Assembly: GCA_964371945.1 (NCBI GenBank)
Contig: CAYJPA010000001.1
Span: forward strand, 55,379-119,378
Length of the DNA: 64,000 nucleotides
Source: CAYJPA01 sp964371945
GTDB lineage: Bacteria; Chloroflexota; Chloroflexia; Thermomicrobiales; UBA6265
Direction: 5' to 3'
This document shows, in pieces, positions 51,220 through 59,725 of this stretch; within the stretch, counting starts at the first letter, position 1, and each line of letters starts with the position of its first letter. Both the position numbers and the translations under genes were made by a program. The notes beneath the pieces were generated by a model. That model was given only the letters and a program-made list of their open reading frames with translations, was not told the origin of the DNA and searched no databases.

Positions 51220-53169
51220 TCAAGCTAGGATTAGGCGATCTGCCACCATGGCGGCAAATATGAAGGCCAGGAACCAGAGGGAATAAAAGAACATCCGCCG
51301 CGCAAGCGCCTTGCTCGGTGTCCGATAAAGCCGAACCGCATACCAGACGAAGATCGCATTGAGCACGGATGCCCCTGAAAGGTAAATCCAACCCATACCG
51401 AACGGAACCAACATCAAAGAAACTGCCGCCAGCATCAGGGTGTACAGCAGCACCTGCCAGCGCGTCTCCTCTTCGCCACGCACATTTGGCATCATCGGAA
51501 CCGCCGCCCGCCCGTATTCACCCTGTTTCAACAGCGCCAGCGCCCAGAAGTGCGGCGGGGTCCAGTAGTAGATGATCGCGAACATGAGCACCGCCGCGAC
51601 CGACACGTTTCCCGTCGCCGCGGCCCAGCCGACCACGGGCGGCATCGCGCCCGCCGCTCCGCCGATCACGATGTTCTGCGGAGTTCGCCGTTTCAACCAC
51701 TTAGTGTAGACGAGTACGTAATAGACATTACCAAGCAATGCAAGTCCAGACGCCAGCCAGTTCACCGCGAATCCGAACAACAGCACCGCTGAGATCGTCA
51801 ACGTCAGGCCAAAAACGAGCGCAGCGCGAGGCGAAATCTTGCCGGTCACGGTACCTCGTTGCTTGGTCCGGCCCATCAGCGCGTCGATATCGCGATCGAT
51901 GTAGCAATTGAGCGCGTTCGCTCCTCCAGCGGAGAGCGTGCCGCCGACCAATGTCGCGGTGATCAACCACAACGAGGGAAGTCCCGCCGCGCCCGCGAGC
52001 ATTCCGCCCAACGTCGTCGCCAACAGCAGCGTCAGGATTCCGGGCTTCGTGAGCGCAACGTATTCATTGACCGTATCGAGCATCTTGCGAAAATTGGGAA
52101 CGGCGATCATCGCGCTCCACGAAGCCGTGGCCGCTCCACCGGACATACCAATTGGATCTCGTAGGCCCTCTCGGTTTGCAGCACTCATGTGCACCGTGCC
52201 CACGCCCGGTAGCACCGTCCCGAATCCGAGCTCAGGTGCCGGCAGTGCCGGCTGCCATTCCTCCGCGGGTTGTCGGGCGGCCACGGCCAGGACGACCATC
52301 GCGCCCCAAAGCAGAGCAGCCGTCAGCAGATGTGCGGTGCTCAACCATTTGGACCCCGACGTAACGACATACGCTCCACCGATCAAGAGCTGTATCAGCG
52401 TAAGGCACATCGCGACTTCGACCGAACGGCGAGCCGCTCTCGAAACCGGACGTCGCGTCGTCTGCCAGAAGACGAACCCGACCGTCAACGTGCCGATCAG
52501 TGCCACAGTGCGGTGTGAGAGATCGATCCAGGACGCGCTCGATGCGGAGCCCGGTAGAATCTCCTGCCCGCTGCACCATGGCCAGGCGTCGCACGACAGC
52601 CCCGAGCCGCTCGAGCTGGTCACACCACCGCTCACTATGAGCGCGAAGGTGATCCCAGCCGCGATCCAGACTGTCCTAATGTATGCGCGATCGGAATTGC
52701 CGTTCCGGTCGGCGACCGATGCCAGCCACGCCGGGGAGCCGAGATCGGCCGCGGCAAACAACGCGGTAAGGATGGTAGCCGCGAAGAAGAGCACCGCGAG
52801 CGCAAGATGAATGCTCGCGACTTGCGATGGGAGATTCCACTGAGAGGCGACTCCGCCAAGAACACCCTGGAAGGAAATGAGCCCGACCGCGGCAACTGCC
52901 GCAGCTCGTGCGCGCGGTCGGACCTCGGCGGTGGTCCAGGCAAGTACCGCGGTCAGGACAACCAGCATTGCGACAACGGCAGCCACGATTCGATGCAGGT
53001 ACTCGATAACTGCCATTGCATCGAACGGCGGGTAGGGCTTGCCCTGGCAAAGCGGCCAGTCGTTTTCGCAGCCAAGACCGGACGAGCTGACCCGCGTGAT
53101 CCCGCCGATCAAGATCAACGTGCAGGCGCTGAGTACCGTAATGATCGACATGCGAAAGAGGCGGTTCAT
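51220..53169 (-). CDS. Heme A synthase - heme O synthase fusion (CtaA-CtaB)
   Basis: 649 residues joining two heme-copper-oxidase maturation enzymes. Residues ~1-310: CtaA/Cox15 with eight hydrophobic segments and the heme-ligand histidines in EYLHRIVA, SIHLALA, DLSHRTVAL and STAHLLTAAL, plus Cys pairs in GLGCENDWPLCQG and GLSCDAWPWCSG. A linker of ~60 residues follows. Residues ~365-649: UbiA-type CtaB with NALNCYIDRDIDALMGRTKQR-region Asp motif and YTKWLKRRTPQNIVIGG. The C-terminal half farnesylates heme b to heme o and the N-terminal half oxidises it to heme a; fusion would channel heme o. Divergent from the thioredoxin-NHL gene across 180 bp. Confidence 0.96.
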   Translation of the reverse strand: MNRLFRMSIITVLSACTLILIGGITRVSSSGLGCENDWPLCQGKPYPPFDAMAVIEYLHRIVAAVVAMLVVLTAVLAWTTAEVRPRARAAAVAAVGLISFQGVLGGVASQWNLPSQVASIHLALAVLFFAATILTALFAAADLGSPAWLASVADRNGNSDRAYIRTVWIAAGITFALIVSGGVTSSSGSGLSCDAWPWCSGQEILPGSASSASWIDLSHRTVALIGTLTVGFVFWQTTRRPVSRAARRSVEVAMCLTLIQLLIGGAYVVTSGSKWLSTAHLLTAALLWGAMVVLAVAARQPAEEWQPALPAPELGFGTVLPGVGTVHMSAANREGLRDPIGMSGGAATASWSAMIAVPNFRKMLDTVNEYVALTKPGILTLLLATTLGGMLAGAAGLPSLWLITATLVGGTLSAGGANALNCYIDRDIDALMGRTKQRGTVTGKISPRAALVFGLTLTISAVLLFGFAVNWLASGLALLGNVYYVLVYTKWLKRRTPQNIVIGGAAGAMPPVVGWAAATGNVSVAAVLMFAIIYYWTPPHFWALALLKQGEYGRAAVPMMPNVRGEEETRWQVLLYTLMLAAVSLMLVPFGMGWIYLSGASVLNAIFVWYAVRLYRTPSKALARRMFFYSLWFLAFIFAAMVADRLILA

Positions 53170-53349
53170 CTACGGGCCTTCAACGGTACACGGAAGATGG
53201 ACGAAAAACGGTCTAGGTGAAAAAACGAGCGTTTGACCGCCTGTCGTGCAATTCTACTGCGACCGGGGAGGATGAGACGCGATCGCGGCGCGACAGGTGC
53301 ATCAAATCACAGGCGAAATGCGCGCCAAAGAACGAGGAGGTACTCCAAA

Positions 53350-54840
53350 GTGGTGAATCAGTATGCCGGTGTCGTTCGCGCTCCCGAGTTTCCAAGCAAC
53401 ATGACCTGGTTCAACCGCGAGCCCCTCCAAGTGGCCGGCCTGCGTGGCAAGTTCGTCTTGCTCGATTTCTGGACGTATTGCTGAATCAATTGCATCCATA
53501 TGCTTCCGCGGTTGCGGAAGCTCGAGCACGAATTCCCGGAAGAACTGGTGGTCATCGGGGTTCATTCTGCTAAGTTCCCCGCTGAACGCGACAACGACAA
53601 TCTGCGGAAGGCCGTTCTCCGGAATGAGATCAGCCACGCGATCGTAAACGACGCTGAGTTCGCGATCTGGCAGCACTATGCCGTGCGCGCCTGGCCGGCA
53701 CTGATGTTCGTCGATCCACACGGCTACGTCATTGGCAAGCACGAGGGCGAATTCGAGCTCTCGGCCGTGCGCGAATTTGTTCGAGGAGCGATCTCCGCCT
53801 TTGGGGTGGACGGTGAGCTCGATCGGAGAGCCATTCCGCTCCGACTTGAGACGGAAGAGACCGGATCATTGCGATTTCCGGGCAAAGTGCTTGTCGATCC
53901 CGAGCGGTCTCGACTCTTCATTGCCGATACCGGGCATCACCGGATCGTGATCACCGATCTCGACGGAAACGTGCATACAGTCGTTGGAGACTGTTCCGCC
54001 GGCCTCGTGGACGGTTCTCGGGCGTCTGCACGGCTTTCAAGTCCCCAAGGGATGGCGATCGACAGGACCGGTCGAACGCTCTATGTGGCCGACGCCGGCA
54101 ATCATGCGATCCGCGCGATCGATCTCGAAGCCGGTGAAGTCGCAACGGTTGCCGGCACCGGAGAACGTGCTCACTCCTATGAAGGCGGTCCTGGCCGGCA
54201 AACCGCGCTGGCCTCACCATGGGACTTGGCGTGGCTGGACGGATCGCTCTGGATCGCAATGGCGGGGATGCATCAACTCTGGACCTTTGATCCATCGACG
54301 GGCAACATCATGCCGTCAGCCGGCAGTGGACACGAGTCAATTCACGACGGTCCCCTCATTTCCGCCGCCTTCGCTCAACCAAGCGGAATCACCGCACTAA
54401 ACGGGCAACTCTACGTCGCCGACAGCGAAACAAGCGCGATTCGGCACGTCGACCCGGAGTCCGATCGCGTACGGCGCCTCGTGGGACGGGGATTGTTCGA
54501 GTTCGGGGATGTCGATGCCATGGGTGACAGCGTTCGCCTGCAACATCCTCTTGGCGTGGCCGCGACACTCGAAGGTGGCGAACCGGTGGTCTATATCGCC
54601 GATAGCTACAACGACAAGATCAAGCGATTGCGCCCCTCCACCAGGGAGGTCGTCACCGTTTTCGGCGGAGCAGGACACGGGCTGGTCGATGGCGACGCGG
54701 TTGAGGCAGAGTTCTGGGAACCCGGCAGTCTCAGCCTGCGCGGTCGAACGCTCTACATCGCGGACACCAACAATCACGCGGTACGCATTGCCGATCTCGA
54801 CACCGGCATCGTGCGATCGCTCGAAATCAAAGGTCTGTAG
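53350..54840 (+). CDS. Thioredoxin-NHL repeat protein with an in-frame UGA: probable selenoprotein
   Basis: 496 residues, if UGA 53482-53484 is read as selenocysteine. Start GTG 53350 has GAGGAGG nine nt upstream. Thioredoxin-like domain ~1-150: GLRGKFVLLDFWTYC, then Sec45-Ile-Asn-Cys48, then IHMLPRLRKLEHEF and AWPALMFVDPHGYVIGKHEGEF. Homologues, including animal NHLRC2, have Cys-Cys-Ile-Asn-Cys here, so UGA replaces the first Cys of CxxC. Six NHL blades follow (~175-496), each with a LxxPxG-(x)n-LYVADxxNHxI-like unit, forming a beta-propeller. It is likely a thiol/selenol oxidoreductase coupled to a binding propeller. Internal ATG 53500 lacks a ribosome site and would destroy the fold. YbaK follows by 3 nt. 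Confidence 0.88.
53502..53521 (+). promoter_or_regulatory. Candidate bacterial SECIS element
   Basis: GCTTCCGC and GCGGAAGC pair as a perfect 8-bp stem with the tetraloop GGTT (53510-53513). The loop starts 25 nt after the UGA, inside the 16-37 nt window known for SelB-dependent SECIS elements, and resembles the GGUC loop of E. coli fdhF. It is within the coding region, as bacterial SECIS elements are. Confidence 0.75.
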
Positions 54841-54843
54841 CCG

Positions 54844-55368
54844 GTGAATGAACAAAACCTGGCGCCCGCGGAAACAGATTTTTCAACACTTGTAACGGAG
54901 ATCTTGACCAAGCGCGGGATTCCATTCCGAATCTCGATTCATGGGCGACCGGCGATGACCGTGGCGGAAGCCGCTGCGCTGCGAAAGATGCGTCCGGGTC
55001 AAATGGTCAAGACCATGGTGCTGAAGTTGCCGGATGGCGGGCACGTCGCCGCGTTGGTGCCGGGCGATCGTGACGTCGACCTCTGCCTTGTTCGGCAGGC
55101 TCTGGGCGTCCGGCGGTTATCTTGGGTGGCGCGAGACGACGTCGAGCGATTGACCGGTTACCCGCCAGGCGCCGTGTCGCCCGTCGGAATCGGCGGCGTC
55201 AGCGCCATTCTGGCGGACCCGGCGCTTGCAAACGAAGAGGAGGTCGCGATTAGTTCCGGCACCCACGGCGCCGGCATCCGCCTCGCCTCCGCGGATCTGC
55301 TACGCGTCATCGACGCCCAATTGATCCCCATTAGCCGGACATCAGAAGGAGACGAACCATCAACCTGA
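54844..55368 (+). CDS. YbaK/EbsC-family aminoacyl-tRNA deacylase
   Basis: 174 residues from GTG 54844, three nt after the preceding stop, so cotranscribed. N-terminal TEILTKRGIPFRISIHG, then AAALRKMRPGQMVKTMVLK with the conserved Lys, HVAALVPGDRDVDL and the SPVGIGG loop are the YbaK/ProX pattern. Such proteins clear mischarged tRNAs (Cys-tRNA-Pro, Ala-tRNA-Pro) in the cytoplasm. The C-terminus overlaps the convergent transposase gene by 9 nt. Confidence 0.9.
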   Translation: MNEQNLAPAETDFSTLVTEILTKRGIPFRISIHGRPAMTVAEAAALRKMRPGQMVKTMVLKLPDGGHVAALVPGDRDVDLCLVRQALGVRRLSWVARDDVERLTGYPPGAVSPVGIGGVSAILADPALANEEEVAISSGTHGAGIRLASADLLRVIDAQLIPISRTSEGDEPST

Positions 55369-56100
55369 AGCCGTTACCCGACTCGGATTTTCCTCGTCCT
55401 CAGCCCATTTTCCGGGATTGCCGGCAATGTAATCGCGAACCCGCTCCAAAAATGCATCGTTCCGAATGATGTGCTCATAGTAATTCCGCTGCCACAAGAA
55501 GCTGGGAGATCCCGAAGTTCTGATGAGATGTGTTGATTTCGCCTTGAATTCCCGCACAACTTCTCCGAGTGAGGGCAATTTGCGAGAATGCATTGATCTC
55601 ACATCTTTCGGTGATGCAGGCGCGATGAATCGCGCGACTACATTAACTTCGGCCCCACTTACCGGACTTGGCGAGGTGATTGCAGGTTCATTTGTAGACG
55701 CGCGATTTATCGCGCCCGTTGAAGTTCTTACCGGATTTGGCGAGGTGATCGCAGTTTCATCTGTAGCCGCGCGATTTATCGCGCCCGTTGAAGATCGCTC
55801 ATGCCCATCATGCGCAACTCGACTTGTGATATTGGGATTCGCACCCAGGAAGATGATGCCGTGAACGTGATTCGGCATAATCACGAATGAATCAGTCAGA
55901 ATGGTTGGGAATCTACGCCCGAGCTCACTCCAACATGATTGGACAGTCTGCCCTATTGCAGACGGCGCAAATCCATCTGGCCCAATATCGCCCAGGCAGC
56001 AGGCTCGTCTATCAACGCAGACAGATACGAAATAAGCCCCAGGTTGGCGGTAATCATAACCCCGTAACCGAATTGATTTGTGATAAGGACGATTGCTCAT
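55360..56100 (-). CDS. REP-associated tyrosine transposase (RAYT) carrying an internal duplicated repeat
   Basis: 246 residues. HUH/Y1 fold: N-terminal RPYHKSIRLRGYDYRQPGAYFVSVCV, the metal-binding MPNHVHGIIFLG and the C-terminal catalytic Tyr in RNYYEHIIRNDAFLERVRDYI-GNP. RAYTs handle single-stranded REP palindromes. Between the HUH motif and the catalytic Tyr, two 23-residue copies (SSTGAINRAATDETAIT... and TSTGAINRASTNEPAIT...) interrupt the usual spacing; they are encoded by 69-nt DNA repeats with a GCGATAAATCGC palindrome that kept the frame. It may still be active or be decaying. Isolated and leftward. Confidence 0.9.
   Translation of the reverse strand: MSNRPYHKSIRLRGYDYRQPGAYFVSVCVDRRACCLGDIGPDGFAPSAIGQTVQSCWSELGRRFPTILTDSFVIMPNHVHGIIFLGANPNITSRVAHDGHERSSTGAINRAATDETAITSPNPVRTSTGAINRASTNEPAITSPSPVSGAEVNVVARFIAPASPKDVRSMHSRKLPSLGEVVREFKAKSTHLIRTSGSPSFLWQRNYYEHIIRNDAFLERVRDYIAGNPGKWAEDEENPSRVTASG
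55661..55798. repeat. Two tandem 69-bp copies with GCGCGATTTATCGCGC palindrome
   Basis: Copy 1 spans 55661-55729 and copy 2 spans 55730-55798; they match over most positions and each ends with GCGCGATTTATCGCGCCC. A further degenerate half copy (GCGCGATGAATCGCGCG) lies at 55619-55636. Because 69 is a multiple of 3, the duplication keeps the transposase frame open. Confidence 0.85.
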
Positions 56101-56157
56101 TGAGGTATTTTAGAACTTAGTAACAGCACCCACCAGCAATTCGCGACGTTCCAGATA

Positions 56158-56771
56158 TCAGACGTCGCTTGCCGCAACCAACAACGCGGTCGGCCGCAAC
56201 CGCCGCGTCAGATCCACCACTTCAGCGGACATTGCACGCAGACGTGCGATCGCGTTCGGATCGGAAAGCTCATCGTTGCCGAGGTCGATCACGCCGTTCC
56301 CGATCGCCGCCACGGTCGGCGCCACGATTCCGGCAAGCGCCCGCACCGGGTGATAGAGCGCCGTCAGCACATTGCCCCGCGGGCCCCGGCCGCGATCAAC
56401 CCGACAACCATGTTCGTCAACGACTCGGCGGGCATATCGTCCGATCCGACTGCCATCAGGTCGAGCGGATCGAGTGCGTTCACCTCCGCGCCGCTGAGCG
56501 TGCCGTGGTAGGTCGGAGAGCAAATGATCAACGAGTCGGCCCGGCGAGCGGCGGCAATCAGCCAGTGAACAGAATGGTGAAGAGCTTCCCATGCGATATC
56601 GCTGTTATAACGTGGCAGTTCAAGCAGATGCGGATCCACGAGCTCGGTCGTGGCCTCGGCCGCTTCGGCCAACGACAACGCGGCCCGCAATGCGATGACC
56701 GATTTTGGCCGCGCGTGGGTGCTGCCGCCGATCCCGGGAATTTGAATTGGGGCAGTAATTTCCTCGACCAT
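56158..56771 (-). pseudogene. NADPH-dependent FMN reductase-like gene with a -1 type frameshift
   Basis: From ATG 56771 (GAGGAG upstream) the frame codes for a flavodoxin-like NADPH:FMN reductase: IPGIGGSTHARPKSVIALRA (phosphate loop), a strand/helix to DSLIICSPTYHGTLSGAEVNALD, and on to GLIAAGARGAM, where it meets a stop at 56364. The remainder of the family (NVLTALYHPVRALAGIVAP ... LRPTALLVAASDV) continues in another frame to 56158. One missing base in the GC run 56374-56395 joins them. Either the gene is broken or the base call in the run is wrong. It starts 7 nt after the N-acetyltransferase gene, with which it forms an operon. Confidence 0.8.
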
Positions 56772-56778
56772 TGATGTT

Positions 56779-57570
56779 TCACTCCTCAATTGAATCGAGA
56801 CGAATGCCGAAATGCTCCCATAGCGCGGCAAGGAACGAGTCCTCATCCGGAAGCTCACGTTCGGTTCGCTCGCCGCCGAAGGTATGGATCAAGCGATGTT
56901 CCGTCACAGAAACACGGCCGCCCAAGATATTCTTCGAGCAAATCGGTCCCCGCGTGAAGTGCGACTCCGGTGACTCCACCTGAAAATTGCACCGTTGCCG
57001 AAAGTCTTCGATACGACGTGGAATCAGCGTGAACGCGTACTCGGCCCTCCAATCGCTGCCCGGCTCACGGATATCCATTTGCCATCGCTCACCTTGGTTC
57101 GATAAGCGGTACGCGAGCCTCGTCTCAGGTGGTAGTCCCACATAGCCATCGGTCAGCGGCAGTGGCCGCGCCGGCGAGCCTCGTCCGGCACCAACGTCGA
57201 CTAAGAGTCGATCGTCGAGCCCTGGTGGTTCCACGATCAAGGCCATGTGATCGAAGATGGGGCTCATCGTTCCATCCTCATGCACAAACTGCACCGAGAC
57301 GATCGTGACGCCATAGCCGATCGCTCGAAGCGCTTCCGAAAGCAGTCCGTTGAGCTCGTAGCAGAAACCGCCACGGCGACGGCGAACGATCTTCTCGCAA
57401 AGCGACTCTGGGTCAAGGTGAATCGGCCGGCCCAACGGCCTGATGTCGAGATTCTCGAACGGCACCGACTGCAAATGCGCCCATTGAATCGTCGCGAGCG
57501 TTTCGAAATCCGGCGATGCGGGTCCGCTGACGCCGATGCGTTGTAGGTAGGCGGAGACATCGAGCTCCAT
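56779..57570 (-). CDS. Arylamine N-acetyltransferase
   Basis: 263 residues, normal for bacterial NATs. Catalytic triad Cys70 (RGGFCYELN), His108 (FDHMALIV) and Asp125 (LLVDVGAG) is intact, and PFENLDI (37-43) is the family N-terminal motif. It transfers acetyl (or another acyl) from CoA to arylamines or related amines. The MFS gene ends 6 nt upstream and the reductase begins 7 nt downstream, so MFS, NAT and reductase read as one leftward operon, perhaps for handling xenobiotics or a secondary metabolite. Confidence 0.95.
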   Translation of the reverse strand: MELDVSAYLQRIGVSGPASPDFETLATIQWAHLQSVPFENLDIRPLGRPIHLDPESLCEKIVRRRRGGFCYELNGLLSEALRAIGYGVTIVSVQFVHEDGTMSPIFDHMALIVEPPGLDDRLLVDVGAGRGSPARPLPLTDGYVGLPPETRLAYRLSNQGERWQMDIREPGSDWRAEYAFTLIPRRIEDFRQRCNFQVESPESHFTRGPICSKNILGGRVSVTEHRLIHTFGGERTERELPDEDSFLAALWEHFGIRLDSIEE

Positions 57571-57576
57571 TGTTCG

Positions 57577-58848
57577 CTACCTCGGCTCTGGTCGCAAAAT
57601 CGCGCTCGGAATGCGAGATTCCGCGGTTAGGACAAGCCACGCGCCTCCAAGCGCGATCAGGGCGGTCACGCCCCATGGCGCTGCCCCATTGACCGCGAGC
57701 AATCCGGTGAACAGCGCCGGTCCGATCGTTTGCGCCACGCCCCACGAGAGCGACACCATCGAGATGTAGCGGCCGCGGAGCGCGTCGGGCGCGAGCGATG
57801 CCACCAGTGAAGTCGAGGTCGGCGCGTGAATCAATTCACCGAACGTGTAAAGCACGAGCACCACGATGATGTACGGCAGAAGTACAGATCGCGGCACCGC
57901 GAGCGCGAAGGCGAAGAGTCCGGCGGTCACGACCCAGATCAGGCCGGCGGCGGCCAGGATTCTGGTCCGGCGCCAACCACTGACCGCCCTAATCGCAAGG
58001 GTTTGCCCCAGCGCGAGCAATGCTGTATTGAGCGCGAACAAGAAGCCGACGACCCAGGCAGGCATATCGAGGGTTTCGACCACGTAGACCGGGAGCGCGA
58101 AGTAAATCAGCATCGCGCAGTAGGCGAAAACGACATTGGCGCCCGTGACCGTCATCGCCGGGCGATCGCGCAGAACCTTGTTGTAGCCGCCGTGGTCGGT
58201 CGAGCGCACCCGTTCCCCGATGTGTGGTACTCGAAAAGTGATCAGTGTCGCCGCGATTGCGTAGCCGACGACATTTGCACCGAGCAAGATCCGGTAGCCT
58301 TCATTGCCTGCCAGCCAAATCACAGCGCCGGCAATTGCGCCGCCAAGTCCAAGTCCGCCATTTCGAACCGCGCTTGTGAACGCAAACCAGCGATCTCGTT
58401 CTCCCGGTCCTGAGATCGTCGACACCATCGTTGGAAACGCGACCCAGTAGACGCGTTCGCCGAACATCGTGATCAGCATGACGGCGACAACCATTGGAAT
58501 CGAATCTGCGATGAAGAAGCTCGCGTAGCCGACGGCCTGGATCGCCTGGCTCAACGCGACCATCTGTTTGGCGCCGGCGCGATCGACAATTTGCCCCGCG
58601 ACCGGATTGGCGAGCAATCCGATTCCCGAAGCGATCGTGACCGCGAGGCCGACTTGAGCGAGCGGCAGTCCGCCCACCTTGTGGAAGTAGATCAGGACGA
58701 ACGAGTAGAAGAGTCCATTGCCAATCGACTGGATCAACAGCGCCGCGATCAGCACGATCGATCCGGGATGATCGAGCGATGGAATGCCCAGGCGATCGAG
58801 CCGCTGGGCTCGCGTCGACTGCGCCGGCATGGTCCGGGCGCTACTCAT
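57577..58848 (-). CDS. MFS exporter
   Basis: 423 residues with twelve hydrophobic segments in two halves. The MFS motif A region reads GLLANPVAGQIVDRAGAK after TM2, and YVSISLALNTALLALG-like and PTSTSLVASLAPDALRGRY follow in the second half, as in MdtH/YfcJ-type drug exporters. The start ATG lies in an ATGA overlap with the upstream flavin-binding gene (58846-58850). Substrate unknown; its operon with NAT suggests export of an acetylated or toxic amine. Confidence 0.92.
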   Translation of the reverse strand: MSSARTMPAQSTRAQRLDRLGIPSLDHPGSIVLIAALLIQSIGNGLFYSFVLIYFHKVGGLPLAQVGLAVTIASGIGLLANPVAGQIVDRAGAKQMVALSQAIQAVGYASFFIADSIPMVVAVMLITMFGERVYWVAFPTMVSTISGPGERDRWFAFTSAVRNGGLGLGGAIAGAVIWLAGNEGYRILLGANVVGYAIAATLITFRVPHIGERVRSTDHGGYNKVLRDRPAMTVTGANVVFAYCAMLIYFALPVYVVETLDMPAWVVGFLFALNTALLALGQTLAIRAVSGWRRTRILAAAGLIWVVTAGLFAFALAVPRSVLLPYIIVVLVLYTFGELIHAPTSTSLVASLAPDALRGRYISMVSLSWGVAQTIGPALFTGLLAVNGAAPWGVTALIALGGAWLVLTAESRIPSAILRPEPR

Positions 58849-59313
58849 CAGCTTGCGCTGAAATCGAGATCGAGCCAGCGTCCGTCTCGCATGACATCAC
58901 GCGTCGACAGCTCGCTTGCCACACTCCAGGCTTGCACGCGTTCAGGTCGAAACAGAAAGAAGCTGTGAGGCTTCGATTCGAGCCGGGGATCCCAGTGGTG
59001 ATGGGCAACGAACGCATCGATTTCGGCGCTGTGCTCGACTGAGTCGATGAATTCGATCGTGCCATCGAGAATCACGACATCGCGCGTGCTGGGCAACGTG
59101 ACCCGGGGTGCGTCCAGCTCGTTTAAGATCGCGAACGGTTCGGCCGCGTTCTGGGGTTGAAAAAAGCATCGCGCCGCCGGCCCACGCGTAGGTCAATGGA
59201 ATGACGTAGGCGTCGCCCTCCGCGCTCGCCGAACAAACCCAGGCGTCGACCTCGGATGCGAGAAGCTCTCGCGCGTGATTGGCTCGATCGAACATCGGTT
59301 TTGGCTCGGTCAT
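58848..59313 (-). pseudogene. Pyridoxamine 5'-phosphate oxidase-like flavin protein with frameshift
   Basis: N-terminal part (LLASEVDAWVCSASAEG, DAYVIPLTYAWAGGAMLFST, GRTVRDLKRAGRT) and C-terminal part (STRDVVILDGTIEFID, FVAHHHWDPRLES, FFLFRPERVQAW) belong to one FMN-binding split-barrel protein but lie in different frames. Removing one C from the CCCC of CCCCGGG (complement of 59102-59108) restores a continuous chain of ~155 residues with RTRVTLPSTRD at the join. The ATGA overlap with the MFS gene shows the C-terminal frame is the true one. Real decay or a homopolymer base-call error. Confidence 0.82.
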
Positions 59314-59337
59314 GCATTGGCTCCGAATCGAATGGAT

Positions 59338-59547
59338 TCAGCACCCAGGGCGAAGGCAGGGTTCGCTGATCTTACTTTTGCCGCGCTCCCGGTGCTCCAC
59401 TGCTTCAAGCCGCTCGCCGTTGCGGATCAACAACCCGCCTATCATCGCGATCGCGTGGAATCGGACATGTCGTTCATGCATGAACGAGCGTAGAAAGAGC
59501 TGATCGTCGAGTGCCTGCCGTCGTTCCTCCACGATGGCTTGAACCAT
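59338..59547 (-). CDS. Weak candidate small protein
   Basis: 69 residues from ATG 59547, charged and His/Arg/Glu-rich (VQAIVEERRQALDDQ, FMHERHVRFHAIAMIGG). No family and no strong ribosome site. It lies 24 nt upstream of the broken flavin gene in the same direction. Could be noncoding. Confidence 0.3.
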   Translation of the reverse strand: MVQAIVEERRQALDDQLFLRSFMHERHVRFHAIAMIGGLLIRNGERLEAVEHRERGKSKISEPCLRPGC

Positions 59548-59647
59548 GGTCTCGTGGCAATAGAGAATGCACATGATCGTTATCCAGTTGTAAAACGTTC
59601 GCTACTATGCACGTCGTGCCAGTACGATACACCCGAGCAAGGAATAA

Positions 59648-59690
59648 AACAAGTATGTACTGTTTTTATTTGGATTGATCTAGACTTGTT
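59648..59690. promoter_or_regulatory. Candidate operator/promoter of the SufR-like regulator
   Basis: AT-rich patch in an otherwise GC-rich gap. AACAAGT (59648-59654) and ACTTGTT (59684-59690) are exact inverted arms 29 nt apart, 36 nt before the regulator's start codon. SufR-type regulators often bind inverted repeats near their own promoters. No clear -35/-10 pair assigned. Confidence 0.35.
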
Positions 59691-59725
59691 CTGCCCGAGC
59701 GCGAGCGCTCTCGACGGAAGAGACA

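Noticed and set aside
53500..54840. Separate NHL gene starting at internal ATG 53500
   Set aside because: No ribosome site, and it would begin inside the thioredoxin domain just after CxxC. The upstream frame with GAGGAGG continues through the UGA into the same protein.
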